Source: Lachnoclostridium sp. UBA1434
Lineage (GTDB): Bacteria > Bacillota > Clostridia > Lachnospirales > Lachnospiraceae
Assembly (NCBI GenBank): GCA_002329645.1
Contig: DCTS01000111.1
Span: 55,860 to 61,197, forward strand
Reading direction: 5' to 3'
Length of the DNA stretch: 5,338 bases
The position numbers and the translations under genes were made by a program. Within the stretch, counting starts at the first letter, position 1; each line of letters starts with the position of its first letter. This document shows, piece after piece, positions 1-5,338 of this stretch. Below the pieces are notes generated by a model. That model was not told where the DNA came from, made no database searches, and saw only the letters and a program-made list of their open reading frames with translations.

Positions 1-39
1 GCTTCGTATGTTAAGCAGCAATAATGATAATATGGGCAG

Positions 40-930
40 CTAATTTGCATGATCCCCATCCATCACATCAAAGAGCGTCATCTGGCGCTCTTTTTGCTCA
101 AAACTATGCAAATATGCAAATACATCCTCAGGCTTATATAGAATACCATGCTTAAAGCATACACTCTTATATATCTCATATAAACGGGCATTATCAGGGC
201 TATTGCATACATACGCGTTACCGAAAGCTTTGATGTATCTTTGCTTCATTCCGGGGAAATGCTCGTCCAGCCTTGCATAGAAATACTCCCGGTCACCTTC
301 CCGCAGAGTAAGGCCGAAGCCGAAGCATATTATGCCCACTGCCTTTGCCCGAACGCAGTAATCCAAAATCCCACGAATGTTTTCCTCGGTGTCATTGATG
401 AAGGGCAGTATCGGCGAGAGCCATACCACAGTTGGAATACCTTCATCCCGGAACACCTCAAGAGCGGCAAATCTCTCGGCAGTGGAAGAAACATTAGGTT
501 CGATAATGCGGCACAAGTCTTCGTCACAGGATGTCAACGTCATCTGCACCACACATTTAGTCCTGGAGTTGATTGACTTAAGCAAGTCCAAATCCCGCAA
601 TATCCCTGCGGACTTCGTCTGTATCGCCAGCCCGAAGCCATACCTGTAAATCACCTCAATACATTGCCGTGTTAGCCGAAGCTCTTCCTCCAGCGGGATA
701 TACGGATCGCACATTGAGCCTGTGCTGATCATGCAGGGCTGACGCTTTTTACGAAGCTGCTCCTCCAGTATTGAGACGGCGTCTTGCTTGACCTCGATAT
801 CTTCAAAATCATGCTTCATCTGATAGCATACCGAGCGTGAGTCGCAATATATACAGCCGTGGGAACAGCCGCGGTACAGATTCATGCCGTTTTTCGGGGA
901 TAATATTGTCTTGTACTGTGCGTAATGCAT
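40..930 (-). CDS. SPL-like (COG1533) radical SAM protein
   Basis: The 296-residue product is a radical SAM enzyme of the family that includes spore photoproduct lyase (SplB/COG1533). The [4Fe-4S]/SAM-binding CxxxCxxC motif is visible as C22-C26-C29 (CSHGCIYC) in the expected N-terminal place. It is followed by family-typical blocks: STGSMCDPYIPLE at 69-81, LTRQCIE at 86-92, QTKS at 104-107, MTLTSCDEDL at 130-139 and IEPN at 143-146. The protein has 14 cysteines. Family members are linked to DNA lesion reversal or are uncharacterised; the reaction and substrate here are unknown, and orthology to SplB is not claimed. The start at 930 is supported by GAGGTGG at 936-942, five bases upstream. Another ATG at 932-934 is in a different frame. 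The C-terminus carries QMTLF (283-287), resembling a bacterial sliding-clamp-binding peptide. The gene stands alone on its strand in this window and is divergent from the YccF gene. The family call is firm; the role is not. Confidence 0.93.
   Translation of the reverse strand: MHYAQYKTILSPKNGMNLYRGCSHGCIYCDSRSVCYQMKHDFEDIEVKQDAVSILEEQLRKKRQPCMISTGSMCDPYIPLEEELRLTRQCIEVIYRYGFGLAIQTKSAGILRDLDLLKSINSRTKCVVQMTLTSCDEDLCRIIEPNVSSTAERFAALEVFRDEGIPTVVWLSPILPFINDTEENIRGILDYCVRAKAVGIICFGFGLTLREGDREYFYARLDEHFPGMKQRYIKAFGNAYVCNSPDNARLYEIYKSVCFKHGILYKPEDVFAYLHSFEQKERQMTLFDVMDGDHAN
70..95 (+). terminator. Terminator-like hairpin inside the 3' end of the radical SAM gene
   Basis: The plus strand has AAAGAGCG (70-77), an 8-base loop, then CGCTCTTT (86-93) running into a T5 tract (91-95). 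The 8-bp stem is perfect. It has the form of an intrinsic terminator for rightward transcription, although it lies within the minus-strand coding sequence. It would serve a plus-strand gene ending near the left edge: one plus frame is open from base 2 to a TAA at 41-43. It may equally be coding-sequence coincidence. Confidence 0.35.
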
Positions 931-935
931 TCATG

Positions 936-942
936 CCACCTC
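936..942 (-). promoter_or_regulatory. RBS of the radical SAM gene
   Basis: On the minus strand this reads GAGGTGG, five bases before the ATG at 930. It decides the start between two overlapping ATGs (932-934 and 928-930), because only the second opens the long frame. Confidence 0.75.
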
Positions 943-961
943 AATTTATCAGGATAATATG

Positions 962-970
962 ATTATAACA
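962..970 (-). promoter_or_regulatory. Extended -10 promoter of the radical SAM gene
   Basis: The minus strand reads TGTTATAAT, a perfect TGn extended -10 with consensus TATAAT (plus-strand 962-967). No good -35 lies at 16-18 bp; the nearest TTGACA-like hexamer (ATGACA) is about 21 bp upstream, so this would be an extended -10 type promoter. Transcription would start near 955, giving a leader of about 25 nt that contains the RBS. A small inverted repeat (ATAAT-N3-ATTAT, 954-966) overlaps the -10 and could be chance in such AT-rich DNA. Confidence 0.55.
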
Positions 971-1130
971 CTTAAATAAGACACAGCATGTCATATTAGA
1001 TTTAATATATCATATCAGCATGAATATTTCATGTAATAAAAGTCTCAAACATCCTTACGTATAATCATATAACTATACATATACAGCAAGCTAATATATG
1101 GTTTACATTTATGCAATTAAGCAATACTGA

Positions 1131-1159
1131 TAGACAATCTCAGACAACTTTGATAATAT
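1131..1159 (+). promoter_or_regulatory. Possible promoter of the YccF gene
   Basis: TAGACA at 1131-1136 (5 of 6 to the -35 consensus) and TAATAT at 1154-1159 (4 of 6 to the -10) are separated by 17 bp. The -10 would sit inside the palindrome at 1150-1167, so a protein bound there would block this promoter. The leader would be about 95 nt. In such AT-rich sequence other choices are possible, so this is a tentative call. Confidence 0.3.
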
Positions 1160-1167
1160 ATTATCAA
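1150..1167. promoter_or_regulatory. Perfect 18-bp palindrome, operator-like (Fur-box-like)
   Basis: The sequence TTGATAATATATTATCAA is a perfect inverted repeat, extendable to 1147-1170 with one mismatched pair. Its half-site TGATAAT is identical to the half-site of the Bacillus Fur box (TGATAAT-N-ATTATCA), but the spacer here is two bases, not one. It lies about 95 bp before the YccF start and over the candidate -10. A MarR-type or other dimeric regulator is an alternative reading. Confidence 0.45.
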
Positions 1168-1248
1168 GGTCATGCGGGATGCTGCAGCATGAAACAGGTT
1201 AACAGCAGGGTATATAAGATACATGTATGATGGAGATATATGCCTGAC

Positions 1249-1254
1249 GGAGGT
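1249..1254 (+). promoter_or_regulatory. RBS fixing the YccF start
   Basis: A perfect GGAGGT lies six bases before the ATG at 1261. An in-frame ATG at 1240 would place this RBS inside the coding sequence and has no comparable signal of its own, so the later start is chosen. Confidence 0.8.
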
Positions 1255-1260
1255 AATTTT

Positions 1261-1626
1261 ATGGGGTGTCTTGGTAATATTATATGGTTTTTATGCGGAG
1301 GCTTTATCAGCGGATTAGGCTGGGTTCTTGCCGGATGCCTGTGGTGTATAACGATAATAGGCATTCCTGTCAGAATGCAATGCTTTAAGTTTGCAACACT
1401 CAGCTTTTTCCCCTTTGGCAAGGAGGTCGTCTACGGAGGCGGGGTAGGCTCGCTTCTTTTAAATATAATATGGCTGCTGCTTACGGGATTGCCGATGGCT
1501 GCAGTTTCCGCATCATTCGGTTTAATATTATGCATGACCGTAATTGGAATACCCTTTGGATTGCAGCACTTTAAGATAGCCAAGCTGGCCTTGATGCCAT
1601 TTGGCGCTGTAATCAAAAACACCTGA
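1261..1626 (+). CDS. YccF-domain (DUF307) small membrane protein
   Basis: The 121-residue product is almost wholly hydrophobic and matches the YccF family of inner-membrane proteins, whose function is not established. It is built from two copies of one unit offset by exactly 62 residues: N6/N68, W9/W71, IGIP 33-36/95-98, Q40/Q102, FK 42-43/104-105 and PFG 51-53/113-115. Each copy has hydrophobic stretches (about 7-35 and 65-97) ending in the diagnostic IGIP-x3-Q-x-FK-x-A-x-L-x3-PFG segment. The length is slightly shorter than E. coli YccF. The start at 1261 follows GGAGGT. The gene is monocistronic in view: divergent from the radical SAM gene and convergent with the SIMPL gene. A palindromic operator-like site about 95 bp upstream may control it. 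Confidence 0.92.
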   Translation: MGCLGNIIWFLCGGFISGLGWVLAGCLWCITIIGIPVRMQCFKFATLSFFPFGKEVVYGGGVGSLLLNIIWLLLTGLPMAAVSASFGLILCMTVIGIPFGLQHFKIAKLALMPFGAVIKNT

Positions 1627-1689
1627 TTTATTCCGAAAGTATATGATTGCATAAGTACATCAATGAGGAATCACAGTAATATTACAGTT

Positions 1690-1787
1690 GTAGGAGTACA
1701 TTATAATATGCCGATAGTATGAGTACATTGTAATATGCCGGTAGTATGAGTACTTTGTAATATGCCGGTAGTATGAATACATTATAA
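1690..1787. repeat. 27-bp tandem repeat, three full copies plus a partial one
   Basis: Copies lie at 1690-1716, 1717-1743 and 1744-1770, and a fourth begins at 1771 and keeps its first 17 or so bases. The core is GTATGAGTACATT followed by GTAATATGCCGGTA. Copies 2 and 3 differ by one base (A or T at unit position 11), while copy 1 has a few more changes. The array fills most of the gap between the convergent YccF and SIMPL genes and stops just before the SIMPL stop codon. The unit carries in-frame stops, so it is not coding. No GC-rich terminator stem is visible in this gap. Confidence 0.9.
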
Positions 1788-1795
1788 AATATTTA

Positions 1796-2431
1796 TCAGT
1801 AAAATAAGAATTCTGCAGTTACAGATGCCGAGATCTGCCTTGCACCGGGCTCTATCGGAGTAATCGTGCCTTCCCTTGCAAGAAAGGTATTCACAGGAAA
1901 AGGAACAGCCGTATTCTCTGTGATGCGCAGGGGAATCGGATTTACATTTACTCCAAGATCGTCTCCTATGGAAACCGCTTTCCTGTAAGCACTTCTGGTG
2001 GCCAGGTTTAGGGCCGCATGGTAGTAGCTTTCCGCATTCGTCACATCAAAATCTATAAAATCCACTACATTTGCGCCGTTATTTACAGCCGCATCAATTA
2101 TTATTCCCGCCTGATCAATACCGGGCGCTCTTATTTCAAATATGTTCCTTACCGAATATCCTCTGTCAATTCTTTCGTCAGCCTGGAAATCAAACAACCT
2201 GTTAATAGAATACTGCACGGTGCGGATATTGGTTATCCCCAATTGATTCAAAGCCTGAAGTAGGGATTGTGCAAGCCGGGCATTTTCATCCTGGACCTCT
2301 TCAAGTCTTTCACCGGTTGTTTCCACACCAAGCCTTATCACTGTTGCATCGGGTATAGCATCTACAACACCTGTTCCGTTCAGGATCATGCTGTTTTGCA
2401 CAGGTCCTCTTTGCTGATAATAAACCGCCAT
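1796..2431 (-). CDS. SIMPL-domain (DUF541, YggE-like) protein
   Basis: The 211-residue product is a SIMPL-domain protein (COG2968), filling about residues 16-210. The N-terminal strand reads ILNGTGVVDAIPDATVIRLGV in effect (16-36), with the family G-x-G and PDAT signature; a helix rich in E/Q/A/L follows (about 41-64), then LGITNIRTVQYSI (64-76) and a C-terminal SASVTAEFLFY strand. E. coli YggE is periplasmic and tied to oxidative-stress tolerance; the function in Firmicutes is not settled. No N-terminal hydrophobic signal segment is present, so a cytoplasmic location is inferred. The start at 2431 is preceded by AAGGCGG about ten bases upstream, inside one arm of a long inverted repeat. The gene lies 140 bp downstream of the GH2 gene on the same strand and is convergent with the YccF gene. 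Confidence 0.9.
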   Translation of the reverse strand: MAVYYQQRGPVQNSMILNGTGVVDAIPDATVIRLGVETTGERLEEVQDENARLAQSLLQALNQLGITNIRTVQYSINRLFDFQADERIDRGYSVRNIFEIRAPGIDQAGIIIDAAVNNGANVVDFIDFDVTNAESYYHAALNLATRSAYRKAVSIGDDLGVNVNPIPLRITENTAVPFPVNTFLAREGTITPIEPGARQISASVTAEFLFY

Positions 2432-2439
2432 ATTATTAA

Positions 2440-2491
2440 AACCGCCTTACATTAATCATATATATTAATATATGGATAACATAAGGCGGTT
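2440..2491 (-). promoter_or_regulatory. 52-base symmetric hairpin covering the SIMPL RBS
   Basis: Arms AACCGCCTTA (2440-2449) and TAAGGCGGTT (2482-2491) pair perfectly over 10 bp. A second 7-bp stem, CATATAT (2457-2463) with ATATATG (2468-2474), has exactly the same centre and a 4-base loop. Between them is a symmetric 7x7 internal loop in which three more pairs can form. In minus-strand RNA the distal arm holds the Shine-Dalgarno AAGGCGG, so folding would hide the RBS. The distal arm is followed by TTTTAATAAT, so it could instead terminate GH2 transcription. A DNA operator is a third reading. Confidence 0.6.
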
Positions 2492-2506
2492 GTGAGACTA
2501 TGCTAA
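2478..2506 (-). promoter_or_regulatory. Weak possible promoter of the SIMPL gene
   Basis: The minus strand has TTAGCA (plus-strand 2501-2506), a 17-bp spacer and TATGTT (2478-2483), each 4 of 6 to consensus. If used, the transcript would begin inside the 2440-2491 inverted repeat and lack its first arm, so the repeat would act as DNA rather than as RNA. Weak matches; tentative. Confidence 0.2.
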
Positions 2507-2571
2507 AACTCATTACCTGCTGGTACACAGATTGCTTGCTTAAGGATTAAGTTACGGAAAGGGCAGCCTGT

Positions 2572-5338
2572 TTATTCAAACATAAACCATGCAAAATCAA
2601 AGCTGCTTCCGGGCAGGAACAGGAAGGTAACCTTATTCGTTCCTGTAACTTTTTCAAGGTTGAATGCCTGTTCTTCGTATCCGTCGGAACTCCCGGAAAA
2701 TTCAACAACTGTGGTGTATTCGCCCGCCTCACCTGAGAAGCTTATCCTTATAGTGTTCCTATCCCTGTGAGATCGGCCGCAGATATATATTTTTGAAGCG
2801 CCTTCCGCAGTAAAATCCATATGATTAAACTCAAGGGCAACATTATTGCCTATATTCTCTACAAGGCCTCCTCTTATATTAAAGGAATCTCCTGATATAT
2901 GATCGCATTCCGCTGCGTAATTTTGCTCAAAGGCGCGATTTTTTTGCTCAAAGCTGAAGCCCTTGATGTGAATCTTCTGACTCGTGGCAAAGCAGACGGA
3001 AGATATGCCCTTAAGTCTCTTGCTAAGCCTGTAGGTTTCCGGCTGATAGGTATTCCATATGGAGGGCTTTTGATAGACAACGTCTGCAAGCATACTGCTT
3101 CCCGGCTCTCCCGGCATACCTTCCCATATCTGAAGATAATGGGGATCATCCGACAGGGCAAATATAGGTATTGTTATGGTATCCGAGCCGTAAGGGCCGA
3201 AATCAATATTCCTGTAGCCCACATGGGTTTCCCCGTCCCTGCCTGTTGCAATGCCTTTTTCATTGCCGTTTCCGATTTCGCCCTTGACATAATCATATAG
3301 TCCGGCAGATATGAAGCCATAAGGGTTCTTATATACAGTTCCGAGGCCTGAGGCTGAGAATTCAAGCTCCGATATAAGCCGGATCTTATCGGTACCGTTC
3401 CTGCTCATGCATCTCAGTCTGAACTGTCCGTCGCCTAATGCCGTAATTCTTGCCTTCAAACCCTCTCCTTCCACCTTGACAATATCCGAGGGTATTCCGG
3501 AAGCATTAACCGCACTCCATTCCACATCCCTGTAAGAGGTGCTGTCAGGGTAAAGCCTTGCTTCAACATATATTTCTCTTATATCAGGGGTAAGCTCCTG
3601 CCCCGAGGGACTGACAAGCTCAATTTTTCTTAAGGGAATTTCATCAAAAGTGCCCATGACACATGGAAGCTCCTTATTTGCGGTTATGGCCGATATGCCT
3701 TTAAGCTCCTTAAACGGGACTGCCATGGAAGAAAGCTCTATAATACTGCCTTCACATTCTAAGGCAGACACCTCCGCCCGTATGGCGCCGGGTTCAAGAG
3801 TCGATGCAATTACAGCCATAAGCTTACCGCCAAATAACCGCCTGCTTGTACCCTTATACTGGTCATAATCCGTGCTGTCACCGTTATCAAGCCCGATAAG
3901 GCGGCCTGCGCCCGTCACATTAACAAACACCCTGTTAGCGGCATTTTCAACGGGACTGCCCTGTTTATCCTCCATGCTGATTTCAACGAATATCAGGTCC
4001 CTTCCGTCCGCCATCATGACATCCTTATCTGCTTTCAGACGGATTCGTGCGGCTTCGCCAAAGGAGCGCCTGCTTTCGGAGGCTATGACATTGCCCTCCT
4101 CATCATAAGCCAAGGCCGTAATTTCCCCCTCCTCATAGGGAAGCTTCCACCATCCCAGAAGCTGTTTTCCATGCTTGTGGTCAATGTCATATGCGCCTAT
4201 ACTTTTGCCGTTAAGCAAAAGCTCAACCCCTGGTGCATTAGAGCATACCCTTACGTCTATAAGCTGACCCTTGTTGAAATCCCAATAGGGGAAAATGTGA
4301 ACCATCGGCTTTCTTTTGTAATCCGTCCATTCAGCCTGATATATATAAAAAGTGTCCTTCTTAAAGGTTGCGGTATCAAGCTGTCCGAAATATGAATTCT
4401 TGGTATGATAGGGTGTTGGCTCGCCGATATAATCAAAGCCCGTCCATATGAACTGTCCCAGGGAGAATTCTGCGTCCCGGTCGTCTGTTATGCAGCCTTC
4501 CGATGAGCGGGCTCCCCAGCTTGTTGTACTGTTGCCAAGGGACGAGCATTGCTCGTCATCGTCGACCATAATTGGTATCTCATAGGGGAAATGATATATC
4601 CCGCGGCTCTGCACGGTGGAAGCAGTTTCACTTCCGAAGATTATCCAGTCGGGATGCTCCCTGTGATGTTCTTCGTAATATTTTTCAGAATAATTATATC
4701 CTGCTATCTTTAAGATATCGGCGCATTTTTTGGCATTTTCCCAGGGCATATAATTGGAGCCGATAGTTATCCCGGCATTTCCCTTCGGATCGTATTGCAT
4801 GACCAGCTGCATAAGCATTTTTGTGATTTCCTGGCCTCTTTCGTCGGCATGGGTATCGTAAATTTCGTTACCTATGCTCCACATCATAAGGCATGGATGG
4901 TTTCTGTCACGCATAACCCAGCTTTTCACGTCCCTTTGTACCCATTCCGGAAAAAACCTTGCATAGTCATACTGTGTTTTAGGCCGTTCCCACATATCGA
5001 AGGCTTCAGACAGTACAAGAAAGCCCGTCTCATCAGCCAGATCCATGAGTCCGGGGGCAGGCATGTTATGGGAGGTTCTGATGGCATTTACGCCCATTTC
5101 CTTAAGAAGCTTAAATCTTCTTGTAAGAGCGGCCTTATTAAAGGCTGCACCGAGGGCTCCGAGGTCGTGATGCTCGCACACCCCCTTCAGCTTCATGCGT
5201 GTTCCGTTAAGGATGAAGCCCTTGTCAGGGTCCAGGGTTATGGTCCTGAAACCAATGTTTTGATTCACTTCTTCAGTCAGGAGGAACCTGTGCACGGAAT
5301 TCATAATATATGATTTGTCATATTTGCGCTTGTCATTT
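2572..5338 (-). CDS. GH2 beta-galactosidase-like enzyme, 5' end beyond the window
   Basis: This is a family 2 glycoside hydrolase, expected to release terminal beta-linked sugars; beta-galactosidase is the likeliest activity, but the substrate is not readable. The frame stays open to the right edge (921 codons visible), so the ATG at 5304 is taken as internal: the N-terminal sugar-binding domain and most of the Ig-like domain are missing. Numbering from that Met, the TIM barrel begins near GFR (18-20) and LKGVCEHHD (39-47). The acid/base is E147 in WSIGNE and the nucleophile E226 in FGSETAS. WTGFDYIGEPTPY (287-299) closes the barrel. A DUF4982-like domain (about 340-415, with VELLLNGKSIG) and a GH2 C-terminal domain 5-like segment (about 420-515, LDNGDSTDY) follow. 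Next come an Ig-like segment (about 565-650) and two carbohydrate-binding (CBM6-like) modules (about 660-785 and 790-910). The last two assignments are less sure. No membrane anchor or sorting signal is seen at the C-terminus. This is not an E. coli-type LacZ. Confidence 0.93.
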   Translation of the reverse strand, partial: NDKRKYDKSYIMNSVHRFLLTEEVNQNIGFRTITLDPDKGFILNGTRMKLKGVCEHHDLGALGAAFNKAALTRRFKLLKEMGVNAIRTSHNMPAPGLMDLADETGFLVLSEAFDMWERPKTQYDYARFFPEWVQRDVKSWVMRDRNHPCLMMWSIGNEIYDTHADERGQEITKMLMQLVMQYDPKGNAGITIGSNYMPWENAKKCADILKIAGYNYSEKYYEEHHREHPDWIIFGSETASTVQSRGIYHFPYEIPIMVDDDEQCSSLGNSTTSWGARSSEGCITDDRDAEFSLGQFIWTGFDYIGEPTPYHTKNSYFGQLDTATFKKDTFYIYQAEWTDYKRKPMVHIFPYWDFNKGQLIDVRVCSNAPGVELLLNGKSIGAYDIDHKHGKQLLGWWKLPYEEGEITALAYDEEGNVIASESRRSFGEAARIRLKADKDVMMADGRDLIFVEISMEDKQGSPVENAANRVFVNVTGAGRLIGLDNGDSTDYDQYKGTSRRLFGGKLMAVIASTLEPGAIRAEVSALECEGSIIELSSMAVPFKELKGISAITANKELPCVMGTFDEIPLRKIELVSPSGQELTPDIREIYVEARLYPDSTSYRDVEWSAVNASGIPSDIVKVEGEGLKARITALGDGQFRLRCMSRNGTDKIRLISELEFSASGLGTVYKNPYGFISAGLYDYVKGEIGNGNEKGIATGRDGETHVGYRNIDFGPYGSDTITIPIFALSDDPHYLQIWEGMPGEPGSSMLADVVYQKPSIWNTYQPETYRLSKRLKGISSVCFATSQKIHIKGFSFEQKNRAFEQNYAAECDHISGDSFNIRGGLVENIGNNVALEFNHMDFTAEGASKIYICGRSHRDRNTIRISFSGEAGEYTTVVEFSGSSDGYEEQAFNLEKVTGTNKVTFLFLPGSSFDFAWFMFE

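Larger units (their letters stand above)
931..1260. other. 330-base divergent intergenic region, no gene
   Basis: This gap between the divergent radical SAM and YccF genes is strongly AT-rich. I find no convincing ORF and no tRNA or known riboswitch in it. It holds the leftward promoter near 962-970, a short inverted repeat CATGAA-TAT-TTCATG (1019-1033), a possible rightward promoter near 1131-1159 overlapping an 18-bp palindrome, a second palindrome ATGCTGCAGCAT (1179-1190), and the YccF RBS. CAGCATGAA occurs twice (1016-1024 and 1185-1193). The stretch 1040-1130 shows nothing I can name. Confidence 0.6.

Noticed and set aside
241..576. 111-codon plus-strand open frame inside the radical SAM gene
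   Set aside because: It is antisense to conserved radical SAM blocks; its sequence shows no family signature.
954..966. PerR-like box over the radical SAM promoter
   Set aside because: Only a 5-3-5 inverted repeat ATAAT-N3-ATTAT is present. It does not fit the 7-1-7 PerR pattern and is easily explained by the -10 sequence in AT-rich DNA.
1240..1260. Upstream in-frame ATG that would lengthen the YccF protein by seven residues
   Set aside because: The perfect GGAGGT at 1249-1254 would then be inside the gene, and its spacing fits the ATG at 1261; YccF proteins normally begin close to the GNIIW motif.
1690..1787. CRISPR array
   Set aside because: The 27-bp units are directly adjacent with no unique spacers between them, and no cas gene is present; it is a tandem repeat.
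2526..2571. Intrinsic terminator directly after the GH2 stop
   Set aside because: Only a weak 5-bp stem (CTTAA-TCC-TTAAG) is visible and no T-tract follows it; the stronger candidate is the 2440-2491 hairpin.
2899..3300. 133-codon plus-strand open frame
   Set aside because: It is antisense to the GH2 C-terminal modules, has no recognisable domain, and its codons are dictated by the opposite strand.
5302..5304. ATG at 5304 as the true start of the GH2 gene
   Set aside because: The frame stays open upstream to the window edge, no Shine-Dalgarno precedes this ATG, and GH2 enzymes need an N-terminal sugar-binding domain that would be missing. It is better read as an internal Met of a partial gene.
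4795..5313. 172-codon plus-strand open frame opposite the GH2 gene
   Set aside because: It lies antisense to the conserved GH2 TIM barrel, has no family resemblance, and is explained as a shadow of the strongly coding minus strand.

Overview
The window looks like a chromosomal segment of a low-to-mid GC anaerobic Firmicute, most likely of class Clostridia and perhaps a Lachnospiraceae-like plant-polysaccharide degrader. The basis is the protein families present: a clostridial-type SPL/COG1533 radical SAM protein, a YccF protein, a SIMPL protein without a signal peptide, and a long multidomain family 2 glycoside hydrolase. The AT-rich intergenic DNA and the strong Shine-Dalgarno sequences fit this. 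The taxonomy is inference; no rRNA or other marker gene is present.

Layout, left to right. 40-930 (minus) encodes a complete SPL-like radical SAM protein with an extended -10 promoter and a clear RBS. 931-1260 is a 330-base divergent promoter region, very AT-rich and dense in small palindromes, including a perfect 18-bp Fur-box-like palindrome. 1261-1626 (plus) encodes a small YccF membrane protein with an internal duplication. 1627-1795 separates two convergent genes and carries a 27-bp tandem repeat of three full copies and a partial fourth. 1796-2431 (minus) encodes a SIMPL-domain protein. Its RBS lies in one arm of a 52-base symmetric inverted repeat at 2440-2491. 2572-5338 (minus) is a GH2 beta-galactosidase-like enzyme whose N-terminus lies beyond the right edge.

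No shared pathway joins the four genes: they look like a housekeeping/accessory mix (possible DNA repair, membrane protein, SIMPL protein, glycan breakdown). I see no phage, transposon, CRISPR, tRNA or rRNA signal. The points that most deserve a second look are non-coding or short-motif features: the inverted repeat over the SIMPL start, the Fur-like palindrome before the YccF gene, the 27-bp repeats between the convergent genes, and a C-terminal sliding-clamp-binding-like peptide on the radical SAM protein. I found no convincing new multi-gene system.
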